Origin: Amylostereum areolatum
Taxonomy: Eukaryota; Basidiomycota; Agaricomycetes; Russulales; Stereaceae
Direction of reading: 5' to 3'
Assembly (NCBI GenBank): GCA_012932865.1
Contig: SAXG01000069.1
Location: forward strand, 124,001 to 188,000
DNA length: 64,000 nt
Shown: positions 33,411 to 43,558 of the stretch, one piece after another
How positions within the stretch are numbered: position 1 is the stretch's first letter
Layout: every line of letters begins with the position of its first letter
Program-made: the position numbers and the translations under genes
The notes under the pieces: model-generated
What the model was told of the DNA's origin: nothing
Seen by the model: only the letters and a program-made list of their open reading frames with translations
The model's database searches: none

Positions 33411-33861
33411 TGTTGAAGTCGCAGTTGAAGGGGCTAGCCAACTAGCTAGGGACGCTCAGAACTGACACAAACAGTGGATTGCTGCAGCACAGAATGAGCG
33501 ACTGAGAAACAAGACAGAAACGAGCAAAGGGCATACCTGCAGCACAGAATGAGCGACTGAGGAGGAGCAGACGCGTGTGGCTGCAGGTAGAGGCCATGGA
33601 GCGTGGGAGGAAACTCGGAATAAGCCGAGAATCGACCTAAAGCGGTAACTAACTCGAAACTGAAGCTAGGGAAGCTAGCTCAGGCTGAACTACAGTAAGT
33701 ACAGTACAATAGCGAACAGTGGGTGAAGTGGAGAGGGCATGTGAGGGTATAGACGCGGAATTAGATGATAATAGGGTGAATGGAGCGGAATAGACGCGAA
33801 TAGAAGGGAGATAGAACAGAATAAAGGCGTAGAAATCAGACATAAACGAATATCTTCAACA
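33411..33861 (-). repeat. 5' LTR of copia C (type I)
   Basis: 451 bp with the same variants as the LTRs of copy A. It cuts into a Gyp-A LTR on its right. Confidence 0.94.
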
Positions 33862-34267
33862 ACAAATGCGAGTATCCATGGCCCAAATACCCGTTGTTAG
33901 GGATCGGTCCAGTGACTGGCAGATCACCCAAGTCACCCAAAGAGAGAGAAGAAAGAGGATGGATTGGCAGGAGAGGGTTCAAGTCCAGGTGTAGGGCCAA
34001 AGCAGTAGTGGGGAACAAAGAAGACAATCTAGGGAAAAGGGACACAGAGGAGAGCCTTATATATGTACAGGATCAATGATGCAATCATTAATGGTGTGAG
34101 TGAGAGAACAATAAGGAAAAGGAAGGAGGAGGACGGAGTCGGTAGCGATGATGTCATAGATGGAAAGATATGAGGAGTCAGGCTGACGACATCATGTGAT
34201 GGGAAATGGAATCATGTGACTGAACACGACACAGTGAAAAGGGAAAGGATCGAGGTGATTCGTGATA
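33862..34267 (-). repeat. Gyp-A 3' LTR, truncated by copia C
   Basis: Matches 19456 onward reversed, with the TATATAAG box and a terminal TATCACG. The minus-strand purine run AAGAGGGGGCAA next to its start is the polypurine tract of the element whose coding end follows to the right. Confidence 0.8.
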
Positions 34268-34454
34268 TTGCCCCCTCTTAAGGCGTGCTTTCGCCGGGAG
34301 CACGAGTTCATCGTTCATTGTGGATGCAAGAAATTCGGCCTGGGTCAGACTCAGTGATTTTAGTGATCGTGGGGCATTAAGACGAAGGCGTTGGAACTCA
34401 GCAATAGCTGTTGAAAACACAGAGGGACCTTCAGTCATAAAGTGAAACACAAAG

Positions 34455-34528
34455 TGGACTGGCCGGGGATTGAACCCAGGACCTCCCATATTCTAGAAGG
34501 GTGCTCTAACCAACTGAGCTACCTGTCC
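34455..34528 (-). tRNA. tRNA-like sequence in TRIM 3' LTR
   Basis: Same 74-nt cloverleaf as at 3970-4043. Confidence 0.55.
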
Positions 34529-34748
34529 GATAGTGGGAACAGGTTGGTAGTTGATATAGAGAATATCACCGAGCTCTGATTGTGTGCAACAGGCCAGGGC
34601 TTAGCCTTATTTCAACACACCCCCGTAAGACCAGGCCTGATGTGATCTTAGGCACTCGCCACTTGTGCCCAACAGTAATCATGAAGGCAGGTGCTGCTAC
34701 CATGTTGAAAACACAGAGGGACCTTCAGTCATAAAGTGAAACACAAAG

Positions 34749-34822
34749 TGGACTGGCCGGGGATTGAACCCAGGACCTCCCATATTCTAGAAGGGTGCTC
34801 TAACCAACTGAGCTACCTGTCC
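34749..34822 (-). tRNA. tRNA-like sequence in TRIM 5' LTR
   Basis: Same 74-nt cloverleaf as at 3970-4043. Confidence 0.55.
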
Positions 34823-35246
34823 GATAGTGGGAACAGGTTGGTAGTTGATATAGAGAATATCACCGAGCTCTGATTGTGTGCAACAGGCCAGGGCTTAGCC
34901 TTATTTCAACAATAGCATCCTTAGCATGCGTTAATGCAGAGGCCGGTCTCCATTCATTCTCGGAGCCGGGGTATCCAAGCCATTTGACAAGGTATTCAAT
35001 GCTGTGTTTGTTGCATGTGGGTCGTGAGTCAAGGATGGCTTCAATCTCGTATTCCTCGTGTTCATCAACCAGTTCTGGAGGTGGTTGAGTGAAGTTGGGG
35101 CCATGGGCATCCATCTCTTTGTATGCTGAGAGAAGCGGGGCATGGAAGACAGGGTAGGTGTCGGCACCCATCTCTCTTGACAAGGATGCCGTCCCTCTCA
35201 TCCTTGCATGTGATGCAATCATTGCAAAGTGACTTTATTTGCAGCA

Positions 35247-35885
35247 TCCAGATCAGCCAGAAATACTCCGTTATCTAATCCAGCATGACTTTATGCCTAT
35301 GCTCGCAGAGGTTACCTGTGTAGTTTGGTGCGAGGGGTTGATGAACTTTGTCTATGCTATTGTCGATGCCATCCTGGCGCCCAAGGGTGAGGTCCACGTC
35401 TCCGTGATCTCCCGACTTTGTTTCATGCAAGTTGGGCTTGCCATCATAAGCAAAGACCAGGTTTACTTACTGGAAGAGAAGATGTCCGGAAAATTTGTCA
35501 AGTACATGGTGAACAGTAATCCAACTGTATGCCATGGACTTTCCATGTCAGAGGCCTACATCAGGAGTTCCTCTGCTTTGCGCAACATCTACAGTACCAA
35601 TACACAGATGGCTCTGTGTATCTGTCTGATTTTCAAGGTAAGTTCTTATTTTCAGTCAGCATTGTTATTCTCACTCTAGCTGTAGGTGCCGGTGAGCTTT
35701 TGACTGACTATCAAGTCATGACCAGATTGTGAGTTGTTCTATCTCTATCTATCTTTGCCTTGTCAAGCCTTAATATCTTGACCTCAGGGAGCATAGTGAC
35801 AAATCTGCCGATGAGAATTAGACTCCCGTGTTTGAGCAATTTCAAGACCAGCACATATGTAATACCTATTGTAACATTTTCCAGT
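35247..35885 (+). pseudogene. Alpha-type protein kinase, C-terminal fragment
   Basis: Plus-strand exons encode the C-terminal half of an atypical alpha-kinase domain. After a TTATTTGCAG acceptor the first exon gives VYLLEEKMSGKFVKYMVNSN, matching the kinase 'LVE...G.FVKYNNN' segment. In a shifted frame comes LCFAQHLQYQYTDGSVYLSD followed by FQ, the family's 'FqHf.Y...G.l.v.DlQG' motif. After an intron (GTAAGTTC...CTCTAG) comes GAGELLTDYQVMT. After a second intron comes FEQFQDQHICNTYC, the zinc-binding tail. A frameshift near 35560 and a stop at about 35820 make it inactive, and its 5' part is missing. Such kinases are expanded in mushroom genomes. Confidence 0.75.
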
Positions 35886-35933
35886 TGCATCCCTTCAAAA
35901 ACAAGGCCCCTAGACCACCCTTTCATTTCCAGG

Positions 35934-36142
35934 TGTTGAAATAAGGCTAAGCCCTGGCCTGTTGCACACAATCAGAGCTCAGTAATATCCTCTATATCAA
36001 CTACCAACCTGTTCCCACTATCGGACAGGTAGCTCAGTTGGTTAGAGCACCCTTCTAGAATATGGGAGGTCCTGGGTTCAATCCCCGGCCAGTCCACTTT
36101 GTGTTTCACTTTATGACTGAAGGTCCCTCTGTGTTTTCAACA
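35934..36142 (+). repeat. TRIM solo LTR, plus orientation, no target duplication
   Basis: 209 bp, TGTTGAAA to TTTCAACA, in the opposite orientation to the other copies. Flanks are CCAGG and TGTGA, so this copy has been moved or recombined after insertion. Confidence 0.9.
36023..36096 (+). tRNA. tRNA-like sequence in TRIM solo LTR
   Basis: Same 74-nt cloverleaf, here on the plus strand: 7-bp acceptor with one mismatch, D arm GCTC/GAGC, 7-nt anticodon loop CTAGAAT, T arm CTGGG/CCCGG. Confidence 0.6.
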
Positions 36143-36175
36143 TGTGATGCAAAGGGAGTCATGTGCTGTGTTGCA

Positions 36176-36440
36176 TCATGTCACGGTTCGCCCTTTTGCT
36201 CCGCTTTTTCCTTGTTTTCTCACGCTATCTGAACCCACACCTGTGGATCAATCCCCTTTGATGACATCACTGATGTGCCCCTTGGTCTGTGCACATCCCC
36301 TCCCTAGTATATATAGCTGGCCTACATGTATCTAGTTCCTTAGTCTTTCCTCCTAGTCTTTACCGGCTTAGAGTGCAATGTACTGTTCTTCCCTTGTTCT
36401 CTGATTCCCCCTTTTCCTGAGCCACTGCCTGTGTCGCGAC
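36176..36440 (+). repeat. Gypsy-type LTR remnant
   Basis: It begins TGTCACGGTTCGCCC, like the Gyp-A start, and holds a TATATATAG promoter-like box near 36308 and pyrimidine-rich segments in the same order. Strongly diverged; the right boundary is uncertain. Confidence 0.45.
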
Positions 36441-37245
36441 TTAGAAGGCTATTGGATGCATTCTTTAGTCGGTCGTTCTTGACACATCATGTGTACAAGG
36501 TCTGCAAAGAAGGAGAGAAATGGATTGATCTGTGACAGTGGTGGTAGGTGGAGGAGAGACATGTGTGGGTTTCCTGTGGGAGTAACCAAACCTGCAGCAA
36601 ACTCGGACCCATGAAAACGGGTATGGGTTTCCACGGGACGGGTGCGGGTCAGCCTCCGGGACCCACAGGAGTACCCATGTCCCTCCCTAAGTACGCTTGG
36701 TAGGTAGCCTGTCATTGTCAGATAGACTTGAAGAAGAATATGGCTTTAGTGAGGGAGAGGAAGAAACTCAACACTGAAATGCCTTCTTCAGAGTTGAGGG
36801 TGATTTGGTGTGCCACTGAGTTACTTGTATCGTATAAATGGTCCACATGTCGGTGCTTGGAAAGGTGTTTGGATGGTGTGTTAAGATCCAAGAGGAGCTT
36901 GCATACATCATATTGAATGAGTTTAAAATGAGGATAATTTTTCACACTCTTGCGCATCTCTACCGCTCATGTCCAGTTAGCAAGGCACTCAAGAGATATA
37001 TTGGTCCAAGTCTTGTTAACAGGGTGTGCTAGTGGATGAGACATTGATGAAGACTTTTGAGTGAGCTGAGATGGTGATGATGGTGACATAATAGATGAAT
37101 TGGTGGGGTGTGAAGGAGAAAAGGTACTTGTCACATGAAGGGACAGTGGTGTGCAGTGCTGGGCAAAACATGGTCCAAGAAGGTGAGCATCATTGACAAT
37201 TGATGTGCTTTGCAAACCTCTTGCTTCTGCTCTTGCAACCAGAAT
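36441..37245 (-). other. Unidentified coding-like fragments and a GGGTAC-type repeat
   Basis: Minus-strand frames at 37215-36967 (Ser/Pro-rich, THPTNSS-like and SPSSPSQL) and 36957-36718 (MRKSVKNYPHFKLIQYD, KHRHVDHLYDTSNS) could be exons of one gene, but I do not recognise it. Between 36590 and 36690 the words 'acgggtatggg', 'acgggtgcggg' and 'gagtacccatg' repeat in both directions, as seen near the ends of some fungal hAT-like elements. No complete element is visible. Confidence 0.3.
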
Positions 37246-37697
37246 TGTTGAAGTTGCAGTTGAATGGGCTAACCAACTAGCTAGGGACGCTCAGAACTGA
37301 CACAAACAGTGGATTGCTGCAGCATAAAATGAGCGACTGAGAAACAAGACAGAAACGAGCAAGGGGCATACCTGCAGCACAGAATGAGCAGCTGAGGAGG
37401 AGCAGACACGTGTGGCTGCAGGTAGAGGCCACGGAGCGTAGGAGGAAACTCGGAATAAGCCGAGAATCGACCTAAAGCGGTAACTAACTCGATACTGAAG
37501 CTAGGGAAGCTAGTTCAGGCTGAACCACAGTAAGTACAGTACAGTAGCGAACAATGGGTGAAGTGGAGAGGGCATGTGGAGAGTATAGACGCGGAATGAG
37601 GCAATATGAGGGTGAATGGAGCGGAATAGAAGCGAATAGAATGGAGATGGAACAGAATAAAGGTGTAGAAATCAGACATAAATGAATATCTTCAGCA
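37246..37697 (-). repeat. Old copia solo LTR
   Basis: 452 bp aligned end to end with the copia LTR but carrying many substitutions, with worn ends (TGTTGAAG and CTTCAGCA). No target duplication was found (AGAAT, GCTCG). It is clearly older than copies A, B and C. Confidence 0.88.
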
Positions 37698-37741
37698 GCT
37701 CGGTGTAGAATTTGAGCATGAGCACTATACAAGGGTACATA

Positions 37742-37950
37742 TGTTGAAAACACAGAGGGACCTTCATTCATAAAGTGAAACACAAAGTGGACTGGCCGGG
37801 GATTGAACCTAGGACCTCCCATATTCTAGAAGGGTGCTCTAACCAACTGAGCTACCTGTCCGATAGTGGGAACAGGTTGGCAGTTAATATAGAGGATATC
37901 ACTGAGCTCTGATTGTGTGCAACAGGCCAGGGCTTAGCCTTATTTCAACA
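37742..37950 (-). repeat. TRIM solo LTR with 5-bp target duplication
   Basis: 209 bp with the usual termini and a perfect duplication ACATA (37737-37741, 37951-37955). A few substitutions relative to the other copies (for example CTTCATTC for CTTCAGTC) suggest it is somewhat older. Confidence 0.92.
37788..37861 (-). tRNA. tRNA-like sequence in TRIM solo LTR
   Basis: Same cloverleaf as at 3970-4043, with one change in the T loop region (TTCAATCC preceded by CTAGG rather than CTGGG). Confidence 0.5.
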
Positions 37951-37955
37951 ACATA

Positions 37956-38310
37956 GTGAGCAGTGATAAGGTGCACAGAATGTGGAATAAGTAAAGGCGT
38001 ATCTAACACTAGATGCGGCCACAGTTCCATGGAGTCAATGAGCCAAGGTTGACAATGAGGAAAAGTTGATAGAGGGACTGCAAAGGTCAGACCCTGTGCG
38101 AGGAGGGGACATTGATGACGGACGAAACATGTCCACCATTTCTTTATATATAAAATGCAATGTTCTTCACACAATGCTAACTTGACACATCATTGCCTCA
38201 TGTTGGCGGTGTCGCTACACCACCATGCCGCTACATGTCTTAGAAAGAAAGGTGAAAGAAAAAAGGAAGAAAAAAAGAAGAAAGAAAACATTAAACAAAA
38301 AGATGCCATA
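37956..38310. other. Unidentified DNA with an A-rich purine run
   Basis: A minus-strand frame (38174-37951; KKWWTCFVRHQCPLLAQ) may be a decayed exon of an unknown gene; the TRIM at 37742 inserted beside it. A purine run (agaaagaaaggtgaaag and more) lies at about 38240-38300. Nothing else is recognisable. Confidence 0.3.
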
Positions 38311-38825
38311 GTGGATGACTTCCCGCAGGATCTAGAGGCGCCAGAATCTCCGCTAGAGGTTAGATGTACAAATCGGACATTCAATCATATTGTTGTAAAT
38401 AAAAGTGTGTATGCCCTAGCCAAACCGCAGGCCATCATTCAGCTATTCTCAAAACTCTAGAATCAAAACTCCAGATTTCAAATGTGTGTACATATGTACT
38501 GTTGAACCCAGGATTACGCTTGGTCGCATTTCAAGGTCACACTACGTGACATTGTGACACGGAAGAGCGGTGGGCACTTATTCTAAAAGTCGGGGCTCTA
38601 GCGGTTAAGCTCCCATACTTGGTTGGGGTGAAGATATGATATATCCTCACAATACCTGGTAGGTGAATAGCACCTTTACTGGCCTGTTGAAGTTCAGCAG
38701 CCCGGATGACATAGTCATAGCACAAAACCTTGTGCGCGTGACCGACGCGCGGACACATCGGTCGCCGGTGTAGCTGCTGGGTTGGCATCCACCTTTGTTC
38801 TCTCTCCTGCCGATCCCTCCACCAT

Positions 38826-39840
38826 ATGTACCACACATCCAAAGGCAATTACTCTGTGGACGAATCAGATGATGAAATACAAGATGGCCCGGGAGATGAT
38901 GAGTTGGAGGACTCGGATGAGAAGAAAACTCGGCGATGGCATCAGCTCGGGGCGTATATCCTGACAGGAATCAAAATCAGGCATCAGGTGTGTCATACAT
39001 CTCCCTATCAAATGCTTTGTAGCTCACCAGAATATATAGGAACGTGCAGAACAATGACAGGCACACCGTTTTTACCTTACCCGTGCCGACTTGATGCCCG
39101 ATCCTCGCAGGGATACGCAGGGATATGGCTTGGCAGCGACTATTTGCCCATTGAAATGACTGCGCATTTATCACTACCATGGGGGTCGACATTGACACAT
39201 TCAATGCCATCTTGTCTGGCGGGTTTGCTGAAGCATGGAACACTACACCTATCCCCCGAAATGATGTTCCTGCTGCAGCAGAGCCAAGAGCAGATAGGCA
39301 ATCTCTCGACACTGCCGGCGCCCTTGGCTTGGTCTTTCACCACCTTTCCTCCACGATGCGTGAAGTGTCACTGCAAGAAATCTTCGGCCTTATCCCTACC
39401 ACCATCAACCGGTATCTGAGCTTCGCATCCCAGATTCTACTTGTCACCCTCCGACAATGCTATGATGCACGCATATCCTGGCCACGTGTGGCCACCTTTG
39501 AGGAGTACTCCGAGCTCATTGTGCATCGTCACACCTCACTCTGGGGTGCATTCGGCTTCATTGACAGACTGAAGACCCCAGTTCAAGAATCATCGGATCC
39601 CGAAATCGAGAACACAACATATAACGGTTGGCTACACGAGCATTTCATCAACTTGGGCTACAGTACAATACCCCCGACGGCTTCTACCTCGTGGCGGACA
39701 CTACGTTTCCACGCGGGGCGGGTCATATTCGTGCCCTAATGAAAAGCGCGGAGGTGATTGTAGCGACGGATGAAGACATGCAAGAGCGCATCGTGTTCGA
39801 CCGTGAGCTCGCCACGCACGTGCCCTCACCACGCCCGGGC
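38826..39840 (+). pseudogene. PIF/Harbinger transposase (DDE_Tnp_4 type), deleted
   Basis: An acidic N-terminal exon (YSVDESDDEIQDGPGDDE) is followed by a frameshifted stretch (ending ITTMGVDIDTFNAILSGGF) and a good frame from 39179: ALGLVFHHLSSTMREVSL, EIFGLIPTTINRYLSF, IENTTYNGWLHEHF. The first catalytic block reads GFIDRLKTPVQ where the family has GSMDGLxxPVQ. The part between HEHF and the second Asp block is deleted by about 60 residues, and the second block YLVADTTFPRG appears in another frame at 39690. After DRELATHVP the sequence runs into CACGCC repeats, so the catalytic Glu block is lost. A 9-bp duplication near 39110 accounts for one frame change. Confidence 0.8.
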
Positions 39841-40500
39841 CTGCGCCACGCCCGTGCCATGACCGCGCCCACGCCCTCCACGCGCCCCTGCCCTCGCCCT
39901 GACGTGCCCACACTCGTCGCGCCCACGCTCGCCCCGCACGCCCTCACCCGTGCCACGCCCACGCCCTCGCCATGCCCGCTCTAGCGCCTGCACGCAACCT
40001 GCATCCACGTCCGCCTATGCTCAGCGCAGCCACTCGTAAATCAAATGCACGCCTGCGTGCACACCTTCGGCGCCCACACCCCTCCGGACTCCGCATGCCC
40101 GCCGCCTGCACAAACACCCACATGCCAGCCTGTCCACCACAAACGCCTGCCTGCACACTGCACAAGTGCAGCATCAGCTCGTCGAGCTACCGTTTTTGGT
40201 GCCCACGCGGCCGCGGCCTGCGCGCACATGTCCACACATGTGGCTTTCAACGCACGCAGGGCAATTCCCTCCCCATGCGTGGATTCCCATTCCGACAAGA
40301 GCGCGAACGGGCCGTCGCGCCTATTCTTTCATCAAGCCCCTTGCTCCCGCACCCTGGCCATGCACCACCTATCGACCCCTCCTGCATTCTCAACTTGCAC
40401 ACAGGCCCATCTCCCTCCACTCGGTCCCAATGCATGTGCTCCCTACCCATGACCGCGCTCCCTATCGCAACCTTGGGATTCGTGCGGGAGGTGACTCGCG
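39800..40500. repeat. CACGCC-rich low-complexity tract
   Basis: Degenerate repeats of cacgccc, ccctcgcc and gcctgcac. Any open frames give Pro/Arg/His-rich sequence of no known family. It directly follows the broken Harbinger transposase. Confidence 0.5.
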
Positions 40501-40508
40501 TTCGTCAC

Positions 40509-40569
40509 GGGGTATGACGTTTTCTGGAGCCCACTTTTGAAAAGTGGGCTCCGGAAAACGTCATACCCC
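40509..40569. repeat. Near-perfect 61-bp palindrome
   Basis: Two 30-bp arms meet at a single central G (40539). They start and end GGGGTATGACGT...ACGTCATACCCC, with one T/C mismatch that would be a G-U pair in RNA. It could be two fused ends of a DNA transposon or a hairpin-forming element. Confidence 0.9.
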
Positions 40570-40927
40570 ATGCTCGGGTAATGGAACGCCGACGTAGCCG
40601 GTCTGCCGCATGATCGAGCTCGATGCGGATGTGATCGCACCACAAAGTTTTTCCCGCGACTTGATCCCGTTCCCTTGCCCAAGCTGTGCTACATACTGCT
40701 CACCCGTTCCACTTCTGCCATAGGTATACCTGTTGAGTATGAACAGCGAATACAAATCATTGAAACACATCATGAACTGTTCACCGCGTGACATGATGAA
40801 CTGGCCTGATGATGGGTAAGATATTTCAGATATTTTATCGCGACTAATCGAATTTCCCCCCCTTTTTATACCCACACTGTCTTTGCTGCTTTGTGTCCCC
40901 TCTTTTCATCCCCCTTCTGTGCCGGCC
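40570..40927 (+). promoter_or_regulatory. Upstream region of the TET/JBP-like gene
   Basis: About 360 bp before the ATG. A TATA-like TTTTATA at 40864-40869 lies about 60 bp before the start codon, followed by CT-rich DNA (ctcttttcatcccccttctg), common in fungal promoters. No other gene is clear here. Confidence 0.4.
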
Positions 40928-41789
40928 ATGCCCATCCTCAAAGTTGTTGCTGTCCAGCTCCTGAACCGCGCGACATTCCTACCCCATCTGTTTCGCTGCG
41001 TTGATCGGCACCCCTTCCATCCTGCCCACCTCCCCTCGGGTACGGACTACATATATGAGCAAGACATTTCCGTTGCCGCGCTCAAGGCCCTCAATGACGG
41101 TACCGAAAAACTGAATCCGTTCAAGACTACGGACCGCGAAGTCCTGAAAAACAAATATGGTGAGTCCGTCTGCACTCGCATCGCGTCTCCGCTGATGCGC
41201 CGTAGGATTTCTCGGGGTGCATGCCGGCGACGCCGTTTGGGCTCGAAAGAAAGGTGTGCCAGCAGACGGTAGCGAGGATGTATTGCAGGCTCTAATCTTG
41301 GACAAGTGAGTTGCGGTTTTGTTTATGCTCTCGGCATCTTCCCTAATCTTTTTCAGGTCGCACTTCAAGCGCATGAACTCTGTGAACGCCCCAGACATGA
41401 CCACTCCTGATAATATGATGATCATCGATGACGGAGTGCAACTCTTGGCCACTTCAACAGGTGACACAGCCTACGATGACACGCCCGACCTCGAACTTGT
41501 CGACGACCTCGAAGACGTCCGCGACGATATTCTAGGCCCTGAAGATGAGCGTGGCCCGTCATTCCCCGACGATTTTGAGCTCAAGGGCAGCAGACGTACT
41601 GTCAAACGCGGTGGCACTGTGTTCGAGCGTTCAGGCCATGCTCACCCCGTCCACAGCGGTACGCGGTGCTATAGGATTGGGACCTCGTATGAGCAGGCAA
41701 CTAGCATTATCTCGCCCGCCCATGCCAACAAATCTTCACCTGGAAATGAGGACCTGCACGGCCTCCAGATGTGCCAGGACATCCTTAAG
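40928..41789 (+). pseudogene. TET/JBP-like 2OG-Fe(II) dioxygenase, 5' exons
   Basis: Three exons joined by canonical short introns: 40928-41159, 41206-41305 and 41357-41789. Donors are GTGAGT and acceptors TAG and CAG, and phases agree throughout. The protein begins MPILKVVAVQLLNRATFLPH and includes FLGVHAGDAVWARKKG and an acidic stretch (LELVDDLEDVRDDILGPEDE). The last exon ends at AAG before GTAAGC; the intron is occupied from 41813 by a Harbinger element. The coding sequence continues in frame at 58170. The N-terminal part alone is not diagnostic; the assignment comes from the 3' exons. Confidence 0.7.
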
Positions 41790-41812
41790 GTAAGCCACTT
41801 CAAGCTCACGTA

Positions 41813-41840
41813 GTGGATGACTTCCCGTAAGGGATTTAGG
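41813..41840 (+). repeat. Left terminal inverted repeat of Harbinger
   Basis: GTGGATGACTTCCCGTAAGG and a following GATTTAGG. A third, single copy of this end lies at 38311. Confidence 0.88.
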
Positions 41841-42037
41841 ATTCCCAGACTGTTTTTCCCCTAGAAACAAGATGATTTAGGGGCCCCGACCTAAACCGTA
41901 AGACCCAATTATGCCGGAATTCCCAGATCTGAGCACGCGTGAATCTGCTTACGACTTGAGCATGACACTGCCTCCAGCGCAGCGGTGACAAGTTACAACT
42001 CATGCGGTGACGCTCGTAACTTGCAATACTACTCACC

Positions 42038-43290
42038 ATGGATGCTCTGTTCAACGAGAGCGATAGCGACGATGACCTTGACCTTCTTGTGGCTGCTCTC
42101 GTCACCGGTGCTGACAAAGCAGCTCAACTCCGTCGAGAGTGTCGTGCAGGAACTCGAACCTATCTCACTCGTCCCGAATTACTACCCAATCCCCGAAATG
42201 ATACACCATGGACTGCGTTATACAATAGCAAGAGTGACCGGGCCTTTATCACGACAATGGGCTTTGATTGCAAAACATTTGAATACATTCTACATGCCGG
42301 CTTCGAAGAAACATGGACAACAACTCCAATACCCAGGCTCGACACACATTCCGAAGGAGCACCCCGTCTTGGAGCCCGCTCACTCGACGCAACTGGTGCT
42401 CTCAGCCTCGTTCTCCACTACCTCTCCTCCGCCATGCCAGCCACCAGCCTCCAGCAAATATTTGCCATCATCCCCTCAACTGTCGCCCGATATCTCATCT
42501 TCACACTCCCTGTTCTCCTAGAAAGCGTGAAGGCACTCCCAGAAGGCTCGATTTGGTGGCCGGAAGGTGAAGAATTCCAGGAGTACAGTACAATGATCTA
42601 GGACCAACACCCCCGTCCCACCCACACGTTCGGGAGCATGGATGGTTTGAAGTTGCCGGTCCAGGTGTCGGCTGACCCGGATATAGAGAATTCAACTTAC
42701 AATGGATGGGTTCATGGGCACTTTGAGAGTTCCGTCTTCGCATTCTCACCCCGTGGTGCGTCCCCTAACTTCTTCTCTTGATTTTGTGTTGATGACTGGC
42801 TTCAGGTGTTATATTTGGTGCTGTCATCAACATTCCCGGGTCCTGGCATGACTCTCGTGTTGCCCGGCCGCTATACAACCGTCTCGTCAATGACACTCCC
42901 CTTCCCTACTACATTGTTGCGGATACAGCCTTTCCCCGTGGCCCACGACATGTCTCAAGCCGGATCAAGGCTCCACTGACACGTGCTGCAAGACTGCCAG
43001 ATGATCCACACAAACAGCGAGAGCTTTTAGTTTTCAACACGGAGCTCACGCAGTTTTGACAGACTGCCGAGTGGGGCATGCGCGCACTCCAAGGTTCGTT
43101 CGCACGTTTGCGAGTCCTAATGGACATCGAAGATGACAAAGGAAGGGCCGTCCTGATCGAGACTTGTGTGCGTCTCAATAACATACGAGCACTGTGTGTA
43201 GGGATTAGCGAGATACGGAGCAAGTATGAACCTATCTGGCGAGATGAGGATGATGAGCTGTGGTTCACTTTCAAGGACATCCTGTTTTGA
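42038..43290 (+). pseudogene. PIF/Harbinger transposase with two premature stops
   Basis: A nearly full transposase (DDE_Tnp_4 family), which cuts and rejoins the element ends. It starts MDALFNESDSDDDLDLLVAA. It shows the N-terminal helix region (LSLVLHYLSSAMPATSLQQI), the first Asp in GSMDGLKLPVQ, then STYNGWVHGHF. An intron follows (about 42757-42805, GTGCGT...TTCAG). Next are PGSWHDSRVARPLYN, the second Asp in YYIVADTAFPRG and the catalytic Glu in AEWGMRALQGSF. It ends at 43288-43290. Two stops break it: TAG at 42600-42602 and TGA at 43058-43060 (the latter where the family has Arg, CGA to TGA). All three catalytic residues remain, so decay is recent. Confidence 0.88.
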
Positions 43291-43558
43291 GAAGTGCGGT
43301 GTCGGGATCGCGTCTCTCGCTTTCACGGAATTACAGGTTAAATAAATGAATGTATTGTATTATACACAGAGAGAATCAGTATGAGACAGTGAATAATAAC
43401 AAAGTGCGAGACATTATATAGGGTATGAGGGTATGGAAAGGCAGAGAGAGGGATAGACGTAGAGTATCACAATCAGATATGGTATGTTAGGTGGGAGAGA
43501 GTTGGTTCAATCAAAGGCCCCGCATGGGGTGCTTACCCTTACTTTCCAGAGAGGCAGC
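43291..43558. other. 3' region of Harbinger transposase, up to KDZ insertion
   Basis: AT-rich spacer with a possible polyadenylation region (taaataaatgaatg near 43338). On the minus strand its last bases supplied the original C-terminus of the Myb/SANT gene. Ends with GAGGCAGC, the KDZ target duplication. Confidence 0.5.

Larger units (their letters stand above)
27757..33861 (-). mobile_element. Copia copy C, interrupted by a TRIM
   Basis: A nearly full minus-strand copia: 3' LTR 27757-28207 (type II), 5' LTR 33411-33861 (type I), polypurine tract at 28208-28217, primer site at 33389-33410. A 503-bp TRIM (29048-29550) interrupts the reverse transcriptase-RNase H part. The leader lacks 342 bp relative to copy A, joined at CCC (33238-33240). 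Flanks GCCAC and ACAAA do not form a duplication. Confidence 0.94.
34409..34911 (-). mobile_element. Complete TRIM element, second copy
   Basis: Two identical 209-bp LTRs (34409-34617, 34703-34911), 85 bp between them, and a perfect 5-bp duplication ATAGC (34404-34408, 34912-34916). The internal part differs from the copy at 29048 by one visible base. Same primer site and polypurine tract. Confidence 0.95.
34268..35160 (-). pseudogene. Gypsy integrase tail with chromodomain, split by TRIM
   Basis: From 35160 the minus strand reads [20 protein letters not shown] and a clean chromodomain ([36 protein letters not shown]) with the aromatic positions that bind methylated histone tails. After the residues AKDAI a 503-bp TRIM (34409-34911) interrupts it, and the last codons (AEFQRLRLNAPRSLKS) follow to about 34270. 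This is the better preserved relative of 254-1024. The upstream pol is gone: an alpha-kinase fragment follows at about 35161. Confidence 0.83.
38311..40508 (+). mobile_element. Decayed PIF/Harbinger element, copy 1
   Basis: The left end GTGGATGACTTCCCGC at 38311, preceded by TA, matches the terminal repeat of the complete Harbinger at 41813 (TA, then GTGGATGACTTCCCGTAAGG). A transposase pseudogene in the same orientation follows. I found no matching right end, so the right boundary given here is a guess at the palindrome. Confidence 0.5.

Noticed and set aside
39840..40500. Pro/Arg-rich genes in the CACGCC tract
   Set aside because: Same reason as above: composition-driven open frames without family resemblance.
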